Source of the DNA: JBGPLH01 sp041486365 [NCBI: Thermodesulfobacteriota bacterium]
GTDB taxonomy: Bacteria; JAUYMQ01
Direction: 5' to 3'
DNA length: 7,565 nt
Assembly (NCBI GenBank): GCA_041486365.1
Contig: JBGPLH010000152.1
Span: forward strand, 1-7,565
Positions 1 through 6,216 of this stretch are shown here, piece after piece. The position numbers and the translations under genes were made by a program. Position 1 is the first letter of the stretch, and the number at the start of each line of letters is the position of its first letter. Under the pieces are notes generated by a model. It was not told the DNA's origin, searched no databases, and saw nothing but the letters and a program-made list of their open reading frames with translations.

Positions 1-677
1 ACCACGATCGCCAGCGGGTCACGCCCGTCGAGACGGTGGAGCGGCGTGTCCCCCTCCGGGGTCGCGCCGGCGATCCAGAGCCCCGCCTCGCGGAGGCCCT
101 CGAGCGCGCGCACGAGGTTCGTGACGCGAACGATCCGCGTGTGCTCCACCGCGCCCGCGCTCGCCCGGGCGACGGCGGGAGTCACCTCCGCGCTCCGGTC
201 CTTCGGGATCAGGACCGCGTGGGCGCCGGCCACGTTGGCGCTCCGGATGATCGATCCGAGGTTGTGCGGATCCTGTATCCCGTCGAGCGCGAGCAGGAGC
301 GCCGGTTCCCCGAGGTAGCCGATGCGCCTCAGGAGATCGCCCTCCTCCTCGTAGGGATAGGGCCCGACGGCGGCCGCGATTCCCTGGTGCTCCGCCGTGC
401 GCGCGAATCGATCGATCGCCTCGCGCGGCGCCGCCTCGACGTCGACTCCCGCACTGCGCGCCAGCGATCCTATCTCCTCGCGTCGCTCGCGGCCCTCGCC
501 CTTCGGGGGAAGAAGGAGCACCCGCGTGATCTCACGGCGGCTCGCGCGCAACGCCTCGCGAACGGGATGGTAACCGTAGAGCACCTCCGGCCCCGCGGCG
601 CGGCGGGACGCCGCCGCGTGCCGTCTCGTCCCTTCTCCCGTGGACCCCGGCTTCGGCCCGAACCGACGGGCCTTCAT
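1..677 (-). CDS. rlmB: TrmH/SpoU-family 23S rRNA 2'-O-ribose methyltransferase, RlmB-like (C-terminus beyond window)
   Basis: The gene reads leftwards from an ATG at 677 and is still open at base 1, so about 225 residues are visible. Residues 31-46 (EVLYGYHPVREAL) match the N-terminal substrate-binding domain of RlmB/TrmH proteins. Residues 131-149 hold SPOUT motif 1 (LDGIQDPHNLGSIIRSAN), with the Asn and Arg typical of the family, and EVTPAVARASAGAVEH follows at 164-179. The window ends just before the expected motifs 2 and 3 of the SAM-binding knot, so roughly 55-60 residues are missing. Known family members use S-adenosylmethionine to methylate a ribose in 23S rRNA (G2251 for E. coli RlmB); that exact target is inferred here. 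About 30 basic, low-complexity residues precede the conserved domain. No strong Shine-Dalgarno precedes this ATG, so the start is less certain than the family call. It lies 31 bases after pyrF and probably shares its transcript. Confidence 0.9.
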   Translation of the reverse strand, partial: MKARRFGPKPGSTGEGTRRHAAASRRAAGPEVLYGYHPVREALRASRREITRVLLLPPKGEGRERREEIGSLARSAGVDVEAAPREAIDRFARTAEHQGIAAAVGPYPYEEEGDLLRRIGYLGEPALLLALDGIQDPHNLGSIIRSANVAGAHAVLIPKDRSAEVTPAVARASAGAVEHTRIVRVTNLVRALEGLREAGLWIAGATPEGDTPLHRLDGRDPLAIV

Positions 678-708
678 ATCGCTGCGCCCGGCGCGGAGGC
701 GGCGGCCA

Positions 709-1440
709 TCACGCGGAACCCCGGCCCGTCGCTTCCTCGATCTCGGCGACGAGGGCCACCAGCGCGGCCGCGGGATCCGCCGCCGCGATCACGGGGCGGC
801 CGACGACGAGGTAGTCGGCCCCCGCCCGGATCGCCTCCCGCGCCGTGAGCGTGCGCTTCTGATCGTCCGGGGCCCCGGCGGCGCGGATGCCAGGGGTGAC
901 GATGAAAAACTCCTTGCCCATCTCCTTCCGGATCGCGGCGATCTCCCGGGGAGAGGCCACGACGCCGTCCATGCCGGATTCCCGGGCGAGGTTGGCGAGC
1001 CGGAGGACCTGCGCCTCCGGGGTCGACGCGACGCCGGTTTCGCGAAGCGCCTCACCATCGAGGCTCGTGAGCACGGTCACGGCAAGGAGTGTCGGACGAG
1101 CCGAACCGCGCCGGGCGGCTTCGTCGGAGGCGGCGTCCAGGGCCGCGCGCATCATCTCGCGGCCGCCGGAGGCGTGCAGGTCCAGGAAGCTGACTCCGAG
1201 CTTCACCGCTTCCCGCGTCGCGGCCGCGACCGTGTTCGGGATGTCGTGGAACTTCAGATCGAGAAAAACGCGGCGGCCGGACGCGACGAGGCGGCGCACC
1301 GCCGCGGGCCCCGCGGCCACGAAGAGCTGGTTGCCCACCTTCACGCCGCCCGGGCCCGGACCGACTCGCGCGAGGACCGCCTCCGCCGCGATCTCGTCGG
1401 GGACGTCCAGGGCGAGCAGGACCCGATCGGCGGCCTTCAC
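709..1440 (-). CDS. pyrF: Orotidine 5'-phosphate decarboxylase
   Basis: This cytoplasmic enzyme decarboxylates OMP to UMP, the last step of de novo pyrimidine synthesis. The 243-residue protein has the usual length for the bacterial family. The catalytic signature LDLKFHDIPNTV spans residues 60-71 and carries the Asp61/Lys63/Asp66 cluster. Asp12 in LALDV and Lys34 in GVKVG are the other expected active-site positions. The phosphate-binding side shows VTPGIR at 181-186 and VVGRP at 212-216, with Arg215 as the likely phosphate contact. The start is a GTG at 1440 whose bases overlap the proS stop in the sequence GTGA. Only a GGGG-like stretch precedes it, so translation is probably coupled to proS. 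No frameshift or missing catalytic residue is seen. Confidence 0.97.
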   Translation of the reverse strand: MKAADRVLLALDVPDEIAAEAVLARVGPGPGGVKVGNQLFVAAGPAAVRRLVASGRRVFLDLKFHDIPNTVAAATREAVKLGVSFLDLHASGGREMMRAALDAASDEAARRGSARPTLLAVTVLTSLDGEALRETGVASTPEAQVLRLANLARESGMDGVVASPREIAAIRKEMGKEFFIVTPGIRAAGAPDDQKRTLTAREAIRAGADYLVVGRPVIAAADPAAALVALVAEIEEATGRGSA

Positions 1441-3170
1441 CGGAGCCCCGCGGCGGCCTTCTCGAAGAGCGCGAGCGCCCGGGAGGCCGCCTCCGCCAGG
1501 GGCACATGCTCCTTCTCACCGGTGCGCCGGAGCCCGATCTCCACGTTGCCCGACGCCAGGCTCTTCTTCCCGATGATCACGCGCACCGGGATCCCGATCA
1601 GATCGGCGTCGGCGAACTTCACGCCGGCGCGCTCGTCGCGATCGTCCAGCAGCGCCTCGACGCCCTGCTCCTCGATCTCCCGCAGGATCCGCTCCGCCGC
1701 GGCGCGCACCTCCGGGTCCGGCTGGAGCGGCAGCACCGTCACGGCGAAGGGCGAGAGCGCCGCGGGCCAGATGATCCCGTTCTCGTCGTGGTTCTGCTCG
1801 ATGGCGGCGGCGGCGGTGCGTCCGATCCCGATCCCGTAGGTGCCCATGACGATGGCCCGATCGGCCCCCGACGCGTCGAGGTAGGTCGCGCGAAGCGCCT
1901 CGCTGTACTTCGTGCCGAGCTTGAAGATGTGCCCCACCTCGATCCCGCGGCGGAATTCGACGGGCGTCCCGCACCGGGCGCAGGCATCGCCGGGGCGCGC
2001 CATCCGCAGATCGGCCCAGGCATCCGGGGTGAAATCGCGGCCGGGGGCCACGTGGATCAGATGGGCATCGGCCCGGTTCGCGCCCGTCACGGCGTCCGCG
2101 AGCCGCTCCACCGACGGGTCCGCGATCATCCGCCCACGGAACACGGTGAGCCCGACGGGCCCGAGGTAGCCCACTGGTGCCCCCGTCTCCGATTCGATCT
2201 CCGCGTCCCCCGCCAGCTCGAGCACCCGTGCGCCGAGGAACGCCCTGAGCTTCAGATCGTTCACCTGGAGGTCGCCCCGGATGAGCGCCATCACGGGACC
2301 GTTCTCCGTCCGGTAGAGGAGCGTCTTGATGAAGCGCGCGGCGGGCACCTGGAGGAACGCAGCCACCTCTTCGACCGTCTTCTTCCCGGGCGTCCGCACC
2401 TCCTCCACGGGACACGGGACGCCACCGGCGCCGGCCGCCCCCGGCTCCGCGGCGCGCACCTCCGCCTTCTCGACGTTGGCCGCGTAGCCGCAGCCGCCGC
2501 AGATAACGACGGCGTCCTCGCCCGAGTCGGCGAGCACCATGAACTCGTGGGAGTCCTTCCCGCCGATCGCCCCGGTGTCGGCCTCCACTACCGCGTGGGT
2601 GAGACCGCAGCGATCGAAGATCCGCGTGTAGGCCCCGCGCATCGCCTCGTACTCGCGGTCGAGGTCCGCCTCATCGGCGTGGAACGAATAGGCGTCCAGC
2701 ATGCAGAACTCGCGGCCGCGCATGAGGCCGAAGCGCGGCCGGATCTCGTCCCGGAACTTCGTGTGGATCTGGTAGAGGTTCAGCGGCAGCTGCCGCCAGG
2801 AGCGCACGTCGCGCCGCACGATGTCGGTGATCACCTCTTCGTGCGTGGGACCGAGACAGAAGTCGCGATCGTGGCGATCCTTGATCCGCAAGAGCTCCTT
2901 CCCGTAGAGGTCCCAGCGGCCGCTCTCCTGCCACAGCTCGGCCGGGATCACCACGGGGAGCTGGACCTCCTGCGCCCCGGAGGCGTTCAGCTCCTCCCGC
3001 ACGATCCGCTCCACGTTGCGCAGCACCCGGACGCCCAGCGGCAGGAGCGAGTAGATGCCGGCCGCGAGCTTGCGGATCATTCCCGCGCGCACCATGAGCT
3101 GGTGGCTGACGACTTCCGCCTCTGCCGGTGTCTCCTTCAACGTCGGGATCAGCAATTTCGAAAAGCGCAC
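1437..3170 (-). CDS. proS: Prolyl-tRNA synthetase, bacterial type with INS editing domain
   Basis: This class II aminoacyl-tRNA synthetase charges tRNA-Pro with proline. The 577 residues match the bacterial form (E. coli has 572). The N-terminus (MRFSKLLIPTLKETPAEAE) aligns with the usual family start, supporting the GTG at 3170; GGGGA (3177-3181) lies 6 bases upstream. In order: motif 1 region about 38-85, including LWQESGRW at 79-86; PTHEE at 108-112; motif 2 at 139-163, including FRDEIRPRFG; the YbaK-like INS editing domain about 225-400, with Lys282 in FIKTLLY as the likely counterpart of the E. coli editing lysine; motif 3 GTYGIGIGR at 443-451; and the anticodon-binding domain about 475-577. 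Two CxxC pairs (224/227 and 397/400) flank the insertion. One oddity: residue 158 is Leu in CMLDAYSF, where the bacterial family usually has MKDAYSF. It lies 111 bases after ispG and overlaps pyrF by 4 bases. Confidence 0.97.
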   Translation of the reverse strand: MRFSKLLIPTLKETPAEAEVVSHQLMVRAGMIRKLAAGIYSLLPLGVRVLRNVERIVREELNASGAQEVQLPVVIPAELWQESGRWDLYGKELLRIKDRHDRDFCLGPTHEEVITDIVRRDVRSWRQLPLNLYQIHTKFRDEIRPRFGLMRGREFCMLDAYSFHADEADLDREYEAMRGAYTRIFDRCGLTHAVVEADTGAIGGKDSHEFMVLADSGEDAVVICGGCGYAANVEKAEVRAAEPGAAGAGGVPCPVEEVRTPGKKTVEEVAAFLQVPAARFIKTLLYRTENGPVMALIRGDLQVNDLKLRAFLGARVLELAGDAEIESETGAPVGYLGPVGLTVFRGRMIADPSVERLADAVTGANRADAHLIHVAPGRDFTPDAWADLRMARPGDACARCGTPVEFRRGIEVGHIFKLGTKYSEALRATYLDASGADRAIVMGTYGIGIGRTAAAAIEQNHDENGIIWPAALSPFAVTVLPLQPDPEVRAAAERILREIEEQGVEALLDDRDERAGVKFADADLIGIPVRVIIGKKSLASGNVEIGLRRTGEKEHVPLAEAASRALALFEKAAAGLR

Positions 3171-3281
3171 GGGCGGTCCCCATGGGAGGTCGGCTTCCGT
3201 GGAACTGCTGCGGGCGCCGCGGCTGCGCGCCCATACCTGGGGGTTCGACTCGACTGGCTTCGGGCTGGACGGAAGCGCGGG

Positions 3282-4496
3282 TCAGGAAGGACCCGCGGCG
3301 GCGCCTGGCTCGCCGGATTCCTCGACAGGCTCCTCGGCGGCCATCTTCTCGACTTCCTCGACGATGGCCTGGAGCAGGCGGCTGCGATCGTCGACCTTGC
3401 GGATCATCCGGCCCCGGCGGTACAGCAGGCTCACGCCCCTTCCCCCGCCGGCGATCCCGAGATCGGCCTGCATCGCCTCGCCGGGGCCGTTCACGACGCA
3501 TCCCATCACGGCGATCTTGATCGGCGCCGTGATGTGACCGATCGCGGCCTCCAGCTCCCTGGCCAGCGTGATCACGTCGAGCTCGTCGCGCCCGCAGGTG
3601 GGGCAGGCGATGAGCGAGGGGCCGCGCCGGCGCAGGTGGAGCGTCTTCAGGATCTCGAACCCGGCCCGCACCTCCTCCACCGGATCCTCGGTGAGCGAGA
3701 CGCGCAGCGTGTCGCCGATCCCGTCGTAGAGCAGGATCCCAAGCCCCACGGCGGACTTGATGCTCCCCGTGAACTTCGTGCCCGCCTCCGTGATCCCGAT
3801 GTGGAACGGGTAGTCCACCTTGGTCGCCAGGAGGCGGTAGGCCTCCACGGTCGTGGGGACGTCGGTGGCCTTCAGCGAGATCTTGATGTCGCGGAAATCC
3901 AGCGACTCCAGGATCGCCACGTGGCGCATCGCGCTCTCGACCATCGCCTCCGGGCAGGGCCGCCCCCCGTACTTCGCGAGGAGATCCTTCTCGAGCGATC
4001 CGCCGTTCACCCCGATCCGGATCGACACGCCCCGCTCGCCCGCCGCCTGGACGACCCGCTTCACGCGGTCGGCGCTCCCGATGTTGCCCGGGTTCAGTCG
4101 CAGTGCGTCGACGCCGGCGGCCAGCGCTTCCAGGGCGAGCACGTGATTGAAATGAATGTCGGCGATGAGGGGCGCGTAGGTGCGACGGCGGATGTCGTAG
4201 AGAGCCTTGGCGGCCTCCAGGTCCGGGACCGCGAGGCGGATGATCTCGCACCCGGCCGCAAGCAGCGCCTCGATCTGACCGACGGTCGCCTCCACGTCCC
4301 GCGTGTCGGTGTTCGTCATCGACTGGACGGCGATCGGGGCGTCCCCGCCGACGAGGGCGCGGCCGACGCGGATCTGCCGCGTCTTGCGGCGCCGCCGGAG
4401 ATCCATGCCGGAGGACGGGTCGACAACTGCCAAGAGATCCCGCCCGGAGAGCGCGTCGACAAGGGACAATTTGCTGGGGATGACCGGCTCGCTCAC
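3282..4496 (-). CDS. ispG: 4-hydroxy-3-methylbut-2-en-1-yl diphosphate synthase (MEP pathway, [4Fe-4S])
   Basis: IspG (GcpE) reductively converts 2-C-methyl-erythritol 2,4-cyclodiphosphate to HMBPP, the penultimate step of the non-mevalonate isoprenoid pathway. The TIM-barrel part is clear: PIAVQSMTNTDTRDVEATV at 54-72, ADIHFNH at 112-118, RLNPGNIG at 133-140, RIGVNGGSLE at 160-169 and ITEAGTKFTGSIKSA at 235-249. The C-terminal iron-sulfur domain has Cys298 and Cys301 in ACPTCGRDE, Cys333 in MGCVVNGPGEA and Glu340 after it, which is the known three-Cys plus Glu ligand set. At 404 residues it is about 30 longer than E. coli IspG (372). The extra is at the N-terminus: Met31 (codon at 4406) sits where E. 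coli IspG begins. I kept the GTG at 4496 because GAGGA lies 6 bases upstream, whereas Met31 has no ribosome-binding site. The C-terminal tail after about 388 is low-complexity and rich in Glu, Ala, Gly and Pro. It is the first gene of the leftward cluster. Confidence 0.97.
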   Translation of the reverse strand: MSEPVIPSKLSLVDALSGRDLLAVVDPSSGMDLRRRRKTRQIRVGRALVGGDAPIAVQSMTNTDTRDVEATVGQIEALLAAGCEIIRLAVPDLEAAKALYDIRRRTYAPLIADIHFNHVLALEALAAGVDALRLNPGNIGSADRVKRVVQAAGERGVSIRIGVNGGSLEKDLLAKYGGRPCPEAMVESAMRHVAILESLDFRDIKISLKATDVPTTVEAYRLLATKVDYPFHIGITEAGTKFTGSIKSAVGLGILLYDGIGDTLRVSLTEDPVEEVRAGFEILKTLHLRRRGPSLIACPTCGRDELDVITLARELEAAIGHITAPIKIAVMGCVVNGPGEAMQADLGIAGGGRGVSLLYRRGRMIRKVDDRSRLLQAIVEEVEKMAAEEPVEESGEPGAAAGPS

Positions 4497-4502
4497 GGAG
4501 GT

Positions 4503-4507
4503 TCCTC
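4503..4507 (-). promoter_or_regulatory. Ribosome binding site deciding the ispG start
   Basis: GAGGA on the minus strand lies 6 bases before the GTG at 4496. The internal Met31 codon at 4406 is preceded by CCTCCGGC, which is not a Shine-Dalgarno, so this site favours the longer form of IspG. Confidence 0.7.
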
Positions 4508-4561
4508 GGGGCGGCCATGGCGTGGACGAGGCCGCGGATTCGGGAGGGGGTGGACGACCGG

Positions 4562-4590
4562 AGCCTAACCAGAAAGCCCTTGATTGTCAA
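4562..4590 (-). promoter_or_regulatory. Sigma-70-type promoter for the ispG-proS-pyrF-rlmB cluster
   Basis: Reading leftwards, a perfect -35 box TTGACA (4590-4585) is followed by a 17-base spacer and the -10 box TAGGCT (4567-4562), which keeps the key T, A and final T of TATAAT. The predicted start point is near 4555, giving a leader of about 60 bases before the ispG GTG. The optimal spacing and the intergenic position make this the best promoter in the window. Activity is inferred, not shown. Confidence 0.75.
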
Positions 4591-4635
4591 CGCATTCTGC
4601 GCGCGTGGGGTGTGCCCGGCGGGCCTCGCGCATCC

Positions 4636-4665
4636 TTGACGGAACCTTCCGGCGAGGGCTACTTT
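4636..4665 (+). promoter_or_regulatory. Candidate rightward promoter for pabB
   Basis: TTGACG (4636-4641) is followed after 18 bases by TACTTT (4660-4665). The -35 matches the consensus at five of six positions. The -10 keeps only the T, A and final T, so this is weaker than the ispG promoter. The start point would be near 4672, about 67 bases before the pabB GTG. A short inverted repeat, CGGAA-CC-TTCCG (4640-4651), overlaps the -35 edge and spacer and could be an operator, though five-base arms occur easily by chance. Confidence 0.45.
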
Positions 4666-4728
4666 CACCGCCGCTTCGCACCGCGCCCGAGACCACGCCG
4701 GCCCGCGCGCCCTCTCCCACCCGAACCC

Positions 4729-4732
4729 GGAG
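4729..4732 (+). promoter_or_regulatory. Ribosome binding site of pabB
   Basis: GGAG lies 6 bases before the GTG at 4739. It supports the GTG start and the short N-terminus of the protein. Confidence 0.6.
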
Positions 4733-4738
4733 CCACAC

Positions 4739-6118
4739 GTGGATCGACCGTCACCGATCCTCGAGCCCCTGGACTGGATCGATCCCGGCGAGGCCTTTCG
4801 CTCGCTCGCCGCGCGCGATCACCCGCCGCGTGGAATCGTGTTCCTCGACAGCGCCGGCCCGACCTCCGGGATCGCCCGCTGGTCGATCCTCGCCGCCGAT
4901 CCCTTCGACATCCTCGAAGACCGGGTCGATCCCTTCGGCGCGATCGAACGGGCACTCGCCGCGCACCGAACCCAGGAGGGTCCCGTCCCCTTCGCGCGCG
5001 GGGGGGCGATCGGGTTCCTCGGCTATGGCCTTCGCCATCACCTCGAGCGTCTCCCGCGGCGCCACACCGACGCTGCGGAGCCGGATCTGTGGCTGGGGCT
5101 CTACGATGCGCTGGTCATCTTCGACCGCCGGTCGCGCCGCGCCTGGATCGCATCCACGGGCCTGCCCGAGCGGGACCCTCCCGCCGCGCGGGTGCGCGCC
5201 GGGAGGCGCGCGGCGTGGCTGCGATCGCTCCTCGCCTCCGCGCAGTGCTCCTCGATCGATCCCGATCCGCCCCCGCTTGCCTCCCGGGGCGCGCTGCCTC
5301 CCGGCGCGCGCCTGTCGATGACGCCCGCGGACTATGTCGACCGGGTGGAGCGGGCGCGCGCATGGATCCGCGCGGGCGACATCTACCAGGCGAACCTTTC
5401 CTGGCGTGTCGAGGCCCCCTGCCCCCTCCCGCCGCCGCGCCTGTACCTCCATCTGCGCACGATCTCTCCCGCGCCCTTCGGCGCCTACCTCGACCCGGGG
5501 CCCTTCCAGGTGCTCAGCAACTCGCCCGAGCGGTTCCTGCTGCAGGAGCGCGGACGGATCGAGACGCGCCCGATCAAGGGGACGCGTCCGCGCGGCGCCG
5601 ACCCCGTCGAGGATCGCCGCGAAGCGCAGGAGCTCCTCGCCTCGGAGAAGGACCGCGCCGAGCATCTGATGATCGTCGACCTGGAGCGCAACGATCTCGG
5701 CCGCGTCGCGTGCCCGGGGAGCGTGCGCGTGGAGCGGCTCGGGGGGCTCGAGTCCTATGCGAACGTCCACCACCTGGTTTCCGTGATCCGCGCATCGCTT
5801 CCTCCGGGCACGGGGCCCGTCGATGCGCTGCGGGCATGCTTCCCCGGGGGTTCGATCACGGGCGCGCCGAAGATCCGGGCGATGGAGATCATCGAGGAGC
5901 TCGAGACGGGACCCCGGGGAATCTACACGGGGGCGATCGGCGGGATCGATTTCTCGGGACGGATGGACCTCTCGGTAGCGATCCGCACGGCCGTCGTCCG
6001 GGACGGCGTGGCCTCCTTCCACGTGGGCGGCGGGATCGTGGCCGACTCGAAGCCCGACCTGGAATACCAGGAGACCCTGACCAAGGCGGAAGCCTTCTGC
6101 CGCGCGCTGACCGCGTGA
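4739..6118 (+). CDS. pabB: Aminodeoxychorismate synthase component I
   Basis: PabB converts chorismate plus ammonia, supplied by the glutaminase PabA, to 4-amino-4-deoxychorismate, the precursor of p-aminobenzoate and folate. The 459-residue protein starts at a GTG and has the chorismate-binding fold: a variable N-terminal part to about 190, then GDIYQANLS at 213-221, a nucleophile region ETRPIKGTRPRG at 275-286, HLMIVDLERNDLGRV at 309-323, CFPGGSITGAPK at 367-378, YTGAIGG at 396-402 and GGGIVADSKPDLEYQET at 430-446. Lys280 in PIKGT distinguishes PabB from anthranilate synthase TrpE, which has Ala at that position (PIAGT). No glutamine amidotransferase or lyase domain is fused. pabA is not in the window, so the amidotransferase must be elsewhere, possibly a TrpG shared with tryptophan synthesis. 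The neighbour further right looks like pabC, which supports the call. Its stop (TGA, 6116-6118) overlaps an ATG that is in frame with the following hydrolase. Confidence 0.94.
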   Translation: MDRPSPILEPLDWIDPGEAFRSLAARDHPPRGIVFLDSAGPTSGIARWSILAADPFDILEDRVDPFGAIERALAAHRTQEGPVPFARGGAIGFLGYGLRHHLERLPRRHTDAAEPDLWLGLYDALVIFDRRSRRAWIASTGLPERDPPAARVRAGRRAAWLRSLLASAQCSSIDPDPPPLASRGALPPGARLSMTPADYVDRVERARAWIRAGDIYQANLSWRVEAPCPLPPPRLYLHLRTISPAPFGAYLDPGPFQVLSNSPERFLLQERGRIETRPIKGTRPRGADPVEDRREAQELLASEKDRAEHLMIVDLERNDLGRVACPGSVRVERLGGLESYANVHHLVSVIRASLPPGTGPVDALRACFPGGSITGAPKIRAMEIIEELETGPRGIYTGAIGGIDFSGRMDLSVAIRTAVVRDGVASFHVGGGIVADSKPDLEYQETLTKAEAFCRALTA

Positions 6119-6151
6119 TGGATCGCCGCCCCGCCCGCGCGATTTACTTCC

Positions 6152-6156
6152 GGAGG
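6152..6156 (+). promoter_or_regulatory. Alternative ribosome binding site for a longer hydrolase form
   Basis: GGAGG lies 6 bases before an ATG at 6163 that is in frame with the hydrolase gene. Starting there would add 18 residues, several of them acidic, ahead of the signal peptide. That makes it the less likely start for an exported protein, but the spacing is good. Confidence 0.35.
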
Positions 6157-6202
6157 GCGAGCATGGTAGGGATGAAGGCGGGGGAGATGTCCGATTTTCT
6201 CG

Positions 6203-6208
6203 AGGAGG
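6203..6208 (+). promoter_or_regulatory. Ribosome binding site of the secreted hydrolase
   Basis: A full AGGAGG lies 8 bases before the ATG at 6217. It is the strongest Shine-Dalgarno in the window and agrees with the signal peptide start. Confidence 0.8.
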
Positions 6209-6216
6209 GACCATCC

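Noticed and set aside
679-709. ATG overlapping the pyrF stop (TGATG) as a possible start of the next gene
   Set aside because: That frame reaches a stop after 11 codons and is out of frame with the RlmB-like gene, which starts at 677.
3236-3262. GGTTCGACTCG, resembling a tRNA T-loop
   Set aside because: The flanking bases cannot form the five-pair T stem (GGGGG against CGACT), and no acceptor or anticodon arm is present.
3193-3276. Inverted repeats in the ispG-proS gap: GCTTCCGT/ACGGAAGC (3193-3200 and 3269-3276), and GGGCGC/GCGCCC (3212-3217 and 3227-3232)
   Set aside because: The first has a 68-base loop. The second is a six-pair GC hairpin with a nine-base loop and no following T-run, so neither supports a terminator; such pairings are common by chance at this GC content.
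1506-4568. A 1020-codon open frame on the plus strand, opposite proS and ispG
   Set aside because: It is antisense to two unmistakable conserved genes, its protein is Arg/His/Pro/Gly-rich with no recognisable domain, and long antisense frames are expected in such GC-rich DNA.
2671-4668. A 665-codon minus-strand frame spanning ispG and the start of proS
   Set aside because: It is a shifted frame of both genes with low-complexity Arg/Gly/Ala content. The conserved proteins lie in the other frames.
6129-6183. CCCCGCC/GGCGGGG inverted repeat between pabB and the hydrolase
   Set aside because: Seven-base arms with a 41-base loop and no adjacent T-run do not make a terminator. It is explained by base composition.
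4303-6216. Upstream part of a 1046-codon frame that ends in the hydrolase
   Set aside because: Residues before the hydrolase signal peptide are an out-of-frame reading of pabB and antisense of ispG. The real gene begins at 6217 (possibly 6163).
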